In this document: positions 22,613-34,105 of the stretch, in pieces
Numbering within the stretch: position 1 is the first letter of the stretch
How the letters are laid out: every line of letters begins with the position of its first letter
From: Hygrocybe punicea
Lineage: Eukaryota; Basidiomycota; Agaricomycetes; Agaricales; Hygrophoraceae
DNA: 64,000 bases
NCBI GenBank assembly: GCA_963556145.1
Contig: OY744461.1
Location: forward strand, 7,822,891 to 7,886,890
Direction: 5' to 3'
The notes under the pieces: model-generated
What the model was told of the DNA's origin: nothing
The model's input: the letters and a program-made list of their open reading frames with translations, nothing else
Database searches by the model: none
Made by a program: the position numbers and the translations under genes

Positions 22613-23701
22613 CGCAACAACCACGGCATCCAAGCCACATCTAGGCAGTTTCGCCCCCAAACTACAGCATACCCCCCAACATTCGTCTTCGCCGCCAAAC
22701 ATGCCTGCCTTGCGTAGGCATTCTTTCTTGCTTTGCTGGATCGGAGCTCCACTCTTCCCCTCCCCTACTTTACGCGAACGGGGATCACTGAGAAACCCAG
22801 ACTCGGACTCGGACTCGAAATTCGGACGTCTACATGCCCATTCATCACGGAAAAAATCACTGTATTCCCCCTCCGGACTTCTCGCTAACATATATATACC
22901 CTCCCTCCCTTCTCCCGCCCCACCTTCCCACGGCGTACAACCCGCTAATCGATCTCATTAATCACTGTAGCCACCACCACCACCACTCATACACTCGTCG
23001 CATCTTGTTGTCTTTCCCATAGCATATTTCCGAAAACGAATAACGGACATGACCCAAAACTTGCATTGTTAAAAAATGTTTCCTTTTGCACCAATTATAT
23101 CATCCTTGTCTCATATATATAACCTCGTATTCGTTCCCACGTGTATCCATTTTTTTATCCGATGCGGGTCTTCGCCTGGGTGGGTGCTCGCGAATTATCG
23201 GATAGTCTACTCGCTCATCGTTGTATTTTTTTTATTACGTTTGCGTCCCCTTTTCTTGGCTCGGTATGCGCACCGCTATGTTCATGGTTTGTGTATCCCC
23301 TGCTAGTTTGTCAAATGGGTAATAAAATAATGATCGATGGATGAGCTATACACTCGAGTCGTATCATTCATTAGAATTATTAGCGTTTCGCAATGTAAAA
23401 GAAAACAAAATCGCTTTATCGCTTTATATGTAATTATCGAAGTTGGATTTTTTTATATAACTCTGCCAAGGGGCCGGGGAGACGTATGTTCCTCCACGTC
23501 CTTCTGCCAACTTGGGGGGTTGGATAGAGCAAGTCGGTGGCTCCAAGTTTGTTCTGGAACTGAGTCAATAAATTGCTGTTTGCGTCAAGGTTATCGTAGG
23601 CTGTGTGTGCCTGTGGCCGCTGCCCCCCCAGGCGGAAAGGCAGTCCCAACTTGCAAAACAACACTCAGTACCTGAAACCCGAGAGGCGAGCCCATGGCCA
23701 T
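22613..23701. other. Intergenic, Clp1-like gene to kinase-HECT gene
   Basis: About 1.1 kb holding the 3' flank of the Clp1-like gene and the promoter of the kinase-HECT gene. Frames are short and unrelated to known proteins. No TATA box stands out close to the downstream start. Confidence 0.4.
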
Positions 23702-24213
23702 ATGGACACCGTCCTGGACATCGCCGCATTCTGTGGGCACTTTATACCAGTTCCCTGCCTAGGCGCCGCATTCAAGACTCTGCGGTTCATCTGGTCATCC
23801 GTGCAGCAAGCCCAGGCGAGCCAAGAGCAGCTGCACGTTCTCATTGGCGCCATCTCGCATCTGCTGCGAGCCCTTGATGGACAGTACCGCCAACAGAAAT
23901 TGCTGGAGGAACAGACCGTGCAGTCGCTTGATAATCTGCAACAGTGCGTATTACCCATTTATTATTGCTGTTATGTACTGATTTCACAAACGCATGCACG
24001 CACGCACGCACGCACGCACACACCGTACACAGATTATTGTTTGAGATATCGACGTTCGTCCAACGAGAATTGGCAGTCGGCTTTCTGAAGCTGCTCTTCA
24101 CAAAGGACCGAAGGATTGCCCAGATTAAAGGTTACCATCTGCGAATTGAGAATCTGGTTTCTGCTTTTCACGTAAGTAAATAACTCATCCTTTGTACCCT
24201 ACAACGAAACCGA

Positions 24214-24245
<32 letters not shown>

Positions 24246-27200
24246 CGTTTTCTTTTACAACAGATTTCAGCGCTGGTCAACATCCAAGCATTGCTCGCAC
24301 AGAACGAAAAGGCACGACAGGAAGATCAAGCGGTATCCAACAAGCATCTGCTCGATCTCCAGGCAAACAATCACGAACTTATCCAGGCTCTTAGTATGTC
24401 TTCCAAGTTTTGCTTTTGGGTCTTTTTTTTTTTTTTCGTTGTCTCGGCTCACTAACTTTGATTTTCTCTTTTTACACTTATTCATTAGATATCCAGCAAA
24501 GCAATCAAATGGCAATGATGATCTCACTTCAACGGGAGATAAAGCGGCAGTCAGGCGGCGAATGCGAGCAACAGTTCTTTTCGCACAGTTTGATGTACTT
24601 GTCGTCGTCCAGTGGATGTCAAGTACAGTCGGAAGATTGGATGATTACGTCGTTGGAAGTTGACTTTTTGAATGAAATTGGTTCGGGTGGTTTGTTAGTG
24701 TTTTTTTTCTTCTTCTTTCACTGTCATGTTTTGCTTGTTGGCTCACCACGACCGGTGATACCAGTGGTCGGGTATTCAAGGGTACGTGGGGCAAGATAGA
24801 GGTCGCTATCAAGGTTCTCAAGTCGGATCTTGGTGTTTTGCCAAGTATGGAAGTGCGTTCCCTCCATGTCATGAACCCCCTCTTTACGCGAATTGAAATG
24901 CCTACCTTTTGGCAGTTGATCCGGCGTGAAGTCAATGCGAGTAAAGTTGATTTTTTGTTCCATGTGGACAAATGGACTAACGTACATGTAGATCTGGAAC
25001 ACGCTTCGACATCCCCACATCCTCCGTACGCATATTCCCTTTCGGGTGTTGAAAGGTTTTGTCGTCTGCCGGTTTCTGACGCCGTCATATCGCATTCCAG
25101 AGTTCCTCGGTGCCAATGTGATGGACGACTCACCATTCATCGTCATGCCTCATTGCCAAAATGGAAATGCTCGGGATTATGTCCGGACTCATCCAGAATA
25201 CGATCGATTGAAGATGGTAAGTATTACCAACTCCATATATATATACTCTGACCATTGTTGTGATCTTGACAAAATATCCTCCCAGCTTCATGATGTCGCG
25301 CTTGGTTTATATTTCCTTCATTCCAAAAACATCGTGCACGGCGACCTCAAAGCTGTACAGTACATTCATTCGTGGCATGTCATTCGCCAAGCCTGATTCG
25401 GGTAACTTGACTTGGGGACTCAGGTGAATATCCTCATCAAAGACGACAAGAGGGCGGTGTTGTGTGATTTTGGGCTGTCACGCATCAAAGCAGAAGCTAC
25501 CAGTCGTACGGCAAGGGTCAGCGGAGGTGGTGAGGTGATAGCTGGCAGCCGCAATTGGATGTCCCCGGAGCGACTCCGTGGTGGGTCCCCTAGAAAGCCC
25601 AGCGACATTTATGCGTTCGGGATGACAATATTCGAAGTGAGCCCCCATTTCGTCGTTGAGATTTCTTTTTTTTTTTTTTGGAACGAAACAAAAATAATAC
25701 ACTCATGTGGATGACATTCAAAGATATATACAGATGACATTCCCTTTGCTCATCTTGACTACAGTGGTTTTATCACCCTCGTTGTTCAGCAAGATTTGAG
25801 GCCAGATCGCCCCGATGACGACGAAGCTCCGGGTCTGTCCGATGGACTGTGGCGTCTGGCAGAAGCTTGCTGGGCTAAAGATCCGGCGCAGAGACACAAA
25901 AGTGGTGACTTGTGTGACTTGTTGTCAAATATCATCAACAACGCCGTTGTGCCTCCCGCTCATGATGAACGCATGCAGCCTGCAATTCCTGCCGATGTAT
26001 CGGCTGTTCTGTCTACCGACGATGCACACATACCGCCCATGAATGCTCGACCAGCCAACGTGTCTGCTGTTCAGCCTGCCACTGTGTACGTTGAGCCTAC
26101 AACTGCTCGTCCGGCGAACGCACCTGTGCTCCTTGCCCGTGAGGGCCTACAACCAGGTCTACCTAACTTGCCTACCATTTTACCTGCCCATGAGCAGCCC
26201 GCGGCTCACAAACATCCACAACTCACAAGTGTTCGTCCAGCTAATGAGTCTACCCTTCTCGAACCATTGCGGCCTGCAACACCTCAGGCACGGCATCCCC
26301 CAGCCTCCCATCCTGTTGCATCTACCAGTGCAAGGATCACGCCTGCGCATGTAATCCCCACAACTCTTACCACCACGATGCCTAGCCATTTAACCGCGAA
26401 TTCCCCGAACGACAACTCTGATCCCGACTCTGATCCGTTCGGTCCTCTTCCGATGGGCTGGGAACGCTTTACCCATCCAATTGGGAGGACTTATTACGTT
26501 GACCACAACACGGGTAGTACCACGTGGAACCGACCTCCAGCAAGTGCAGCAGTGAACACTGACACGCGGCACAAAGAGACCAATGCCGGGCGTGACCATG
26601 CCTGGGGCGTCCTTATAGACGATCTCCCGGTACCACCAGACAACATGAACGTCGTTTATGGATCTGCCTCTACGGCGTCGCCGACCACTCAGGTTGTCAA
26701 CGATCCTGTGTCCAGGAATAACGGATCCACGCCCAGTTTTGAGAACCTCTCCCTGCCTCCTGGTTGGGAAGAACGCCGTACGCCGGAAGGACGTCCCTAC
26801 TATACTGACCACGACACCCGGACGGCGACGTGGGAGGATCCACGCCGTCTCACACATGCTCTCACACATGCTCAAAGTCTCGGTGTGCAAGGGACCTCCC
26901 GTTCGCTGAGTCCTCTGCCGACGGGATGGGAGATGCGTCTCACACCCACAGGGCGTGTCTACTACGTAGACCATAATACAAAGATCACGACTTGGGACGA
27001 ACCTCGTTCGTACCCTCCCGATATTCCGCAGTACCAGCGTGACTTAAGAAGGAAGACGATCTACTTCAGGAGCCAACCAATGATGCGCCCTCTGCCCGGT
27101 GTCTGCAAAATCAACATCAGACGAAATCACATTTTCGAGGACAGTTACGCCGAGATCATGAAACTGTCGCAGGGTGATTTGAAGAAGCGGCTAATGATTG

Positions 27201-28461
27201 AATTCGATCAGGAGGATCACTTGGATTACGGTGGTCCATTGAGGTTCGGTAATATTATTATCCAGCAGTCGTCTATTGCTAAGGACAAATTTTTAGAGAA
27301 TTCTTTGCCCTCCTCTCGCTCGAAATGTTCAATCCGTTCTACTGCCTTTTCCAGTATTCCGCAGACAACTACACGCTGCAGATCAATCCCGCATCTGGCG
27401 TCAATCTGGAGCATTTGGATTATTTCAAGTTCATTGGTCGTTGCCTGGGGCTTTGCATTTTCCACCGTCGCTTCTTAATTGCGAACTTCGTCGTCAGCTT
27501 CTACAAGAGGATCCTGGGGAAGAAAGCGAAGTTGCTGGACTTGGAGAGCGTGGATGCTGCGTTGTACCGTGGACTGTCATGGATGCTGTGCGCACCCCTG
27601 TTCCCGCGTTTCTACTCGCTCTGATATCTCACCTACAGCCAAAATGATATATCGGGCGTCATTACTGAATATTTCACCGTGACTGAGGAGCGTCTTGGCG
27701 AGTTAGTGACCATTGAACTCATACCTGGAGGCGCCAACGTATCGGTCACGGAGGCAAATAAGAAAAAATATGTCGAGGACGTTGTCGAGTATTGTATCAC
27801 GAAACGGGTAAATGGTCAGTTCGAGGCATTGATGGCTGGCTTTAGCGAGATCATCCCCCAAGATCTCATCAACGTTTTTGATGAACGAGAGCTCGAGTTG
27901 TTGATCGGAGGGCTATCCGACATTGATGTGTAAGTTTGCCTTCTACAACTTTCGTTATTGTTCACCGACCGACCCATTTCTTCGACGCAGAGACGACTGG
28001 ATCAAATTCACGGATTATCAGGGTTACGAGATGAACGACAAGGTCATCCAATGGTTCTGGAAATGTGTTCGCAGCTGGCCACCGGAGCGCAAGTCCCGCT
28101 TGTTACAGTTTGCCACGGGCACGCCGCGACTTCCCTTCGATGGCTTTGAAAATCTGCCAGGAACGACTGGACCCAAGCGTTTCAACATCAAGAAGTTTGG
28201 TAACCCATCACAACTCCCAAAAGGCCAGACGTGTTTCAACCGAATATATTTACCCCCATACCAAAGCTATGCTAGCCTCGAACAAAAATTGACATCGGCA
28301 GTAGAGTGAGTTTTCCTCCACAACTGGCTTTATCGTGCCCCTCCCCCCCCCCTCCCCCCGGCACGGCTGCTAATGCTAATGTGTGCGTCTTGCTCTTCAG
28401 AGATCCGGTTGGTTCACGGCTAGTGGATGGGTCTGCTCACAGCCACTTAGTAGAGGAATAG
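23702..28461 (+). CDS. HeLo/MLKL-like - protein kinase - 3xWW - HECT fusion protein
   Basis: Fifteen exons: 23702-23943, 24033-24171, 24264-24393, 24489-24693, 24765-24852, 24916-24945, 24992-25025, 25101-25216, 25286-25354, 25424-25636, 25724-27243, 27297-27587, 27639-27929, 27991-28305 and 28401-28461; 1,247 residues. Residues 1-160 resemble the helical N-terminus of mushroom MLKL/HeLo-like kinases ([18 protein letters not shown]). The kinase spans about 230-490: IGSGGFGRV, VAIK (Lys255), HGDLKAVN (Asp348), DFG (366-368), MSPERL. A Pro/Ala linker with RPAN repeats follows. Three WW domains have paired tryptophans at 668/690, 770/792 and 824/846. A full Rsp5/Nedd4-like HECT ends the chain, with catalytic Cys1204 in QTCFNR. 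No C2 domain is present. The exon 6 donor (GTTGAT) is weak and uncertain. Confidence 0.85.
24208..24244. repeat. (GAT)n microsatellite in a kinase-HECT intron
   Basis: About twelve GAT triplets inside the intron at 24172-24263, just before its acceptor tract. Intronic, so it does not change the protein. Confidence 0.8.
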
Positions 28462-28806
28462 AGCTTTGTTGTTTTCGTGCTTTATTCCGCGGTGGTTTCT
28501 ATATTTTGTCAGAAGACATTGTGTTGTAGTTATTGTGTTCCTCCTGCTCTTATTTCGCGAGGGATTATTTACGGTTTATCACAGGAGAAAAGAGTCAAGT
28601 GCTGGGGACCCCCTGCGCAGGACGGTGCAAACAAATTGGAGAGCTTGTGTCAACGTTGATCCATCTTCTCGTTTTGGTCATTCAAGTATGCAAACCTGAT
28701 TCTCTCTATATATCCGACCTACGTCAAAAGACCTAGCGGAATGTTGAACCAGAAGTACATCGTTTCCGTCCCTCAGAAGGGTTGGGCTGTGATTGCATTT
28801 ATGGAT
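28462..28806. other. 3' flank of the kinase-HECT gene
   Basis: 345 bp between converging stop codons. No coding signal or tRNA recognised. Confidence 0.4.
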
Positions 28807-29446
28807 TCAAATCAATATCGTCCATGAGCTGATCGCAGATGCCTGTGGAAGCGGCGTTTGACAGAAAGGAATTTCGTTACATCCCAGAAACCACCCAACG
28901 ACACACTGGTTGGGAAAAGCTGCTCTTGCTTCTGTGATTGAGTTCCAAGGTGGGGTTGTTGTAATCGAAGCTCCCTCATTAACATAGGTTACGCCATTGA
29001 TGGTGATACTCTTGAAGAATGCAAGCAGATGTGACGCGAGCGACACTGCCATGGGTTTAGGGTGCAGAGTGGTTTCCCCGCATATTTGGCACACAAAACT
29101 ATGGTCAGTTTCGTAGTCCAATGGGGGCGGAGGGCCTACACACGTTCCGCACTCGTTGCGGTTCCACTGATTGTCAATCAAGCGTAAGTCTCACATGATG
29201 CCCTGCTCCCTGACTGCTCCTTCTGACGTCAGCTTCGAAGATGGTTTGCCTTGAACCTGCCGACTCCAACAAGTTTCTTCCCATGGGAAAATACGGTTTC
29301 AGAAAAGGTGTAGTATGCTGGATGACTTCGGTGGCCGACATACGGAGGCGGCCAACAATACTGCTAGTGGCAAATTTCAAACAAAGTAGAGTGGACAGAA
29401 ACAACGCACCAAATGAAGCAGTGAGCCCAGGGCTAGGTTCAGCCAT
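28807..29446 (-). CDS. Small Cys-containing membrane-protein candidate
   Basis: Two exons, 29228-29446 and 28807-29166, with a 61-bp intron (GTCAGA donor, ATCAG acceptor), 192 residues. The N-terminus MAEPSPGLTAS leads into a hydrophobic stretch (FGALFLSTLLCLKFATSSIV) that could be a signal anchor. The second exon has ECGTC and, 20 or so residues on, VCQIC, two CxxC pairs that could bind zinc or form disulphides. I know no matching family, and the splice model rests only on frame continuity. Intron length, codon use and the paired CxxC argue for a real gene, but a decayed one is possible. Confidence 0.45.
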
Positions 29447-29746
29447 GGCGAGTTAGTACGTTAGTCCACAAAGTGTGTTATCTGGCGACGTACTGAGATC
29501 TGAGAGGCGAGCCCATTGGAGACAGCCTCAAACAATACAACTTGGGGCCATTCGCGTCCACATTTGTGTGGCCTTGGTTCATATTTAACCCCCCCAACTT
29601 CAGGTCTACAGACGTTAAGCAGCCAGCCTTACAGTCTTTGCGTACCAAATCTTTCGAGGTACATGTCTATATCGTGTTGAACAGTATCAAAGCTAATCCT
29701 AAAACACTCATTCCGTCCATTCATGCAGTATTGGAAGCCTTCGATG
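29447..29746. promoter_or_regulatory. Divergent intergenic region before F-box copy 2
   Basis: 300 bp between two diverging starts. The last 40 bp resemble the matching upstream stretch of F-box copy 1 (TTGGAAGCC..TCGATGCCTATAAA), so the duplication covers at least the immediate 5' flank. Confidence 0.45.
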
Positions 29747-31411
29747 CCTATAAAGATGTTGACAAATGCCGAACTGATAGAGGACACTCGATCCCAAATT
29801 GACGAAGAGCTAGCAGTCGGTGCTGCCGCTATGCGAGAGCTCAGAAGTCGTCGTAACATGCTCGCGCCCGTTTCACGATTACTACCCGAATTGCTGTCCA
29901 AAATATTCCTTATTGTTCGAGCTTCGCCCCGGGATTGGGCGCAGATATCGCTTCACTGGATACCGCTCACGTACGTCTGTCAGCGGTGGCGCGAGGTGGC
30001 ACTCAACACCCCCCTTCTCTGGGACGATATTGACGTTGCGGAGCCACTGTGGATCCTGGAGATGTTAGAACGCTCAAAAGCGGTACCCCTTGATGTCGTC
30101 GTGATAAGTCATGGGGGTCCCATCTTTCCTCTCCCCATAGATCGAATTATTCATCGTATCAAGAATTTCCGTATCTTGGCGCCAACCCACACACTCGATC
30201 CAACACTCAGCAGCATAACTTCTTCCGCCCCGATTTTGGAATCTTTGGTTCTCCGAAGCTTCCTAGCAGAAAATAACCAGGCAACTATCCCGCAATCGAT
30301 TTTCAACTGTAATGCGCCACGACTGCATGATCTCGTGGTAGAGTCCTGTGATGGCTTTTGGCATCTCCCACTACATAATTTAACAAGCCTCACCATTGAC
30401 TTCCCACCAGACCGCCACATGTCACTCTCCCCTAAAGAATTCCTTGTGAAAATCTCCATGATGCCAAGGCTGGAGAACCTTGCCATGGCACACTTTTGGA
30501 CATCTCAACCTCACCAGGACTTTGCCTCGCTGGGTGACGTAGTTCCACTACATCATTTACGCCAGTTGTCGCTTGTCGGCGAAACCAACCATTGTGCTCT
30601 GTTACTTAGCCACCTCTCTTTCCCCAGCACCGCCGTGCTGAGATTTCAAGTTACGGATCTTTCTCCCATGGCCGGAAATCCTACCGCCAGTTTCATGTCA
30701 GCCCTTGCAAAACAATATCGTCCTCACAACGATGACAATCCATGGCTTGCGGTGCATATATGTCTTGGTCCTGATACACATTTTCGTTTCCAGGCTTGGA
30801 CAATCGATCGTGGCGGTAAAGGTCTCGAAGAGGAGGTGGCCGCGCTTAATATTATCGCACGTTGCAGGCATGAGCCTGGGGAGCTAACGAAACGGCTCTG
30901 TTCGCTTCGGCCTGTCGGTCAGGTCCGTGTTCTGATCCTGGACTCTTTCACGGTCTCGGAGGCATGCTTGCTGGAGATTCTAATGGCCTTCCAAGGCGTG
31001 CAAACTTTACGCGTGTTGGACAACATCGGCCCCCTGTTATCAACTTTGATATCCCACAACACGGAAACCGGAAACCGACCAGGAAACATTGCATTGACTC
31101 TACTTCCCAACCTACACACAATGGAGTTGGATAGAACTTGTTTGCAACACTATTACGAGCCCTGGAACAGAGACGTACATCTCGCGGAGTTCCTGGTCAA
31201 GAGGGATGTGGAGACGAGATTAAAAATGGTGCATATTCGGGAATGCGACGATGTCAGGGAGGAGGACGTGAATCGTATGAAGGGATTAGTGGAAGTGGTC
31301 GACTGGGACATGTGGACGCGGCCAGTGGACAGTGACTCGGATCTCTTTGCAATTGAGTACGAAGTTGCCATGGGTGAATTCTTATACCACCCCCAGTTGA
31401 GACGATATTGA
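29747..31411 (+). CDS. F-box domain protein, copy 2
   Basis: Single exon, 554 residues from the MPI start shared with copy 1; an ATG 24 bases upstream (MQYWKPS) is also possible. The F-box region reads LLSKIFLIVR ... YVCQRWREVALNTPLLWDDIDV. Nearly every block of copy 1 is found in the same order (MLERSKAVPLDV, ESCDGFWHLPLHNL, HHLRQLSLVGETNHCALLLSHLSF, TLISHNTETGNRPG, YEPWNRDVHLAEFL). Both copies have intact frames, so both are probably functional substrate receptors. Divergence is highest in the middle third, where target recognition would be expected. Confidence 0.82.
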   Translation, partial: PIKMLTNAELIEDTRSQIDEELAVGAAAMRELRSRRNMLAPVSRLLPELLSKIFLIVRASPRDWAQISLHWIPLTYVCQRWREVALNTPLLWDDIDVAEPLWILEMLERSKAVPLDVVVISHGGPIFPLPIDRIIHRIKNFRILAPTHTLDPTLSSITSSAPILESLVLRSFLAENNQATIPQSIFNCNAPRLHDLVVESCDGFWHLPLHNLTSLTIDFPPDRHMSLSPKEFLVKISMMPRLENLAMAHFWTSQPHQDFASLGDVVPLHHLRQLSLVGETNHCALLLSHLSFPSTAVLRFQVTDLSPMAGNPTASFMSALAKQYRPHNDDNPWLAVHICLGPDTHFRFQAWTIDRGGKGLEEEVAALNIIARCRHEPGELTKRLCSLRPVGQVRVLILDSFTVSEACLLEILMAFQGVQTLRVLDNIGPLLSTLISHNTETGNRPGNIALTLLPNLHTMELDRTCLQHYYEPWNRDVHLAEFLVKRDVETRLKMVHIRECDDVREEDVNRMKGLVEVVDWDMWTRPVDSDSDLFAIEYEVAMGEFLYHPQLRRY

Positions 31412-32967
31412 ATCGTGACCTTCGTGATCATTCACACCAACTTCCAATTTTTAGACAATAATACTCATGCTTATTAGAAAACATCGACTTGTCAGGCCGC
31501 ACATTCTCATCTTTCAATAGGTACACAGCAGGGTACAATTGATTCGACAATATTCTCGTGTGTGACAAGATACTAGGTTGAGCATGGATGCAAGCTGACG
31601 GCGAGAGCATTAGGAGGTTAATGTGAATCACTGCGGAGCGGGTAAGTAGGAACGTACGTACTCGCGGCTTGCTGGTGATCTCTTGGCGCCCACGACTTTC
31701 GAGCGAGCTGAGGTGAATTGATGCTCCAAAATGCTGGTATGGATAAAAAAAGGTTTGCCCATCAGGCCCGGGTGGAATGTGAGCACAGCTGAGGGGCATT
31801 CGTGCCCATACCGCTGCGTCAGCCCGACCGTGAACTGCAATTCCGCTGCGTAGCTTCCAGCAAGCTGGATCTAACTTGAATGGGCGGAGTGTGAGATATT
31901 GGGTATGCCAGAGCCTGAGGGGTCGGCGATCCTATGAAGCATGAATGACACAACATTGTACGAGCGGGAGAGAGAAAGATACTACAGCGAAGTCGCGACG
32001 CGGTCTCCCATATGACCCCTGATAATAGGGGTCTTTGGACAAAAAAATAATATTATCCAAGATGAAAAATAAATATTCATTTTCTCCCTCGGTGTTTGAT
32101 ACTAACAATGATGCAAATGTATACATGTAAGTTCTCTTCAATTGTTATCATCGTCGTCGCTAACCGTAACTTCAAAGCTTCGCAACGCTTTCACTCACCC
32201 AGGCCACTCGCTCAGAAATAAACTTGGAGTATAAACATCACTGGATGCTCGCTTGAAGTCAACACCATCTAAAGTTCACCGTCGACAACATGATACCGCC
32301 CACGTAAACCCAACACCAACATCGACGCCAAGACCCGCCCCATTTCCAACGAGCGCCAGCATGAGCACCAACGTCAACACCAGCACCTTACCTCAGTAAT
32401 ATAGGTAAGGGGACAGGAACGGGATGGACGTGAAGATGGGATTCGGAAATGAACTGGTGAATACTGGTACTTACTAGCCCACTGGCAAATGCTGATTCAG
32501 TCCACGTATTCTCGTCCGGAATATCAGGTTTATATCAGGTTTATATCAGGTTTATGGAACGAGCATCGCCCGAGAGCCTTGCTACAAATCAACTTCAACG
32601 CATTGTCCGCGGTTCGCGGCGTGACAGGCTCATAGTGACGGCGTTGATGGTCTTCCGGTATTTCTCCCCCCCCCCCCTAGGGTCATATTGCGAAGACAGA
32701 ATCGCGTGGAGCACGATTCCTCTTTGTGGTAAGGAGAATACTGCTTGCTGGTAACCAGACGCCGGAGGGATAATTTGAATATATATACAGGCATTTGGGA
32801 TCACAGCATGCCATACTACTGAGATTCAAGGACATTGAGCGGGACGCTCACAGGTGCATCAGGATGAGAATGGCAGCACAGAAACTTGCGCCGTGTTGGA
32901 AGCTTGATCCTTCCCATTCTTACTTATAATGAAATCATTTCTCTTTTTCTTTTGGCACACCAACATC
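31412..32967. other. Gene-poor accessory stretch
   Basis: No recognisable gene. It contains a triple direct repeat of TTTATATCAGG near 32520-32553 and a C-run at 32669-32678. A CCAACACCAACATCGAC-like low-complexity tract near 32310-32395 is similar in style to the inside of the hAT-like element at 3582-5034. Confidence 0.4.
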
Positions 32968-34105
32968 ATGGTCAACCCTTCAGGCCTTCTTGGCGTCCTC
33001 CTCCTCGCCCGCCATGGCGACCGCATTGAGTTCTTCCAGGACCCCCTGACGTACAACCCCACGCAAGCCCTCCTCACCCCTTGGTACCGTTCGTGAATGT
33101 TATTTTATCCGCCCCCGCTACCGCCCTGATCGTTTCACCGTGCCCTGTTTTACTACACGCTAGGTGCATGAGTGTCAGCTTGGCATGTTTTTGCGGACGA
33201 TATATTTGAATCCAGATTCGCCAAGTTTTATCACAGATATCAGCGCCGACGTGGTAGACGTTAACCAGGTGATCGTCCGCGCGGATGCTGGGGGTGGAGG
33301 GAGTGTCATAATCCAATCGGCTGAGGCCCTCCTGCTGCCAACAACATTTGGCCAATGGAACTACCGTTACTGGGCCTCTCGGTGATACCAATTCGTTCCA
33401 GGTCTGTTCCGTCTACAAATTTCAGAACCTTCTTGCAGCACATATGAATATCACATGGTACACCACTTTTTCAGTGGAATCCGTCGAACCGAACGAAGAC
33501 ATATAACTGAACAGTTTTACGTCGTGTCCGGTATGTTTCGCATGATTATGCTCATGTTTGTTGTAGATTTTTGACTTCGTTAATGTCCAATCGGTTCACA
33601 ATAAGACATTCCTCGACGAGCTGTCCGCTACTTTTGCAGCCCAGGCTTATGACCTGGCGAACTTCCATGAAATTTTTGGAGTGTTCAGTGACGGAGCGAT
33701 TGACGGCATCGGCAATAGTATGTGCTGAACATGACGACTCATTGACTTCATTTTCACAGACTATATTACCAGTTGCTATACGCACCATCCTCCCATCAAT
33801 GTTCACATCGCTACATCCTCTTAAGCTTGCCTTGAACGAGATCAGCTACAAACTATTCGTTTTTTCGCGCAAGCGACCCTCGTGAAGAGCTCCGACGATC
33901 GCCGGCTGACGGTGAAACCATTGTCAGTTTGAAGTTCAAGAATGGTACCAACGACAGCGGGTTCAGAACCCTGCCGATGTTCGGAAGTGAAATGAAGTTC
34001 CCCTAGATGACTTTATACACCGCCTTGAGGTGCGTTTTGGCGATGTGCAGCGCTATTGGAATGCTGATGCCTTCATTTGTCCAAAGGCGGCTGCGATAAA
34101 CGGTA
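32968..34105 (+). pseudogene. Decayed histidine acid phosphatase (branch 2 histidine phosphatase)
   Basis: Recognisable blocks occur in order but in different frames: LLGVLLLARHGDR near 33000 (the RHG catalytic motif), HECQLGMFLRTIYLNPDSPSF near 33170, ADAGGGGSVI near 33285, FDFVNVQSVHNKTFLDELSA-like near 33575, AYDLANFHEIFGVFSDGAID near 33650, TILPSMFTSL near 33790 and LKFKNGTNDSGF near 33935. Between them are stops (33096, about 33385, 33884, 34005), frame changes and a missing segment after MFTSL. Intact homologues are secreted phosphoglycerate-mutase-like phosphatases of about 450 residues. No splice choice I tried restores one frame. Confidence 0.75.

Noticed and set aside
21517..22891. 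Long minus-strand frames across the Clp1-like gene and its 3' flank
   Set aside because: Compositional shadows of the C/T-rich plus strand, with no motif and no splice support.
23995..24022. CACG repeat as a CRISPR-like array
   Set aside because: It is a simple tetranucleotide microsatellite in an intron with no spacers.
26390..26974. 194-codon antisense frame over the WW region
   Set aside because: Lies fully inside the conserved kinase-HECT exon, where the plus frame carries three WW domains.
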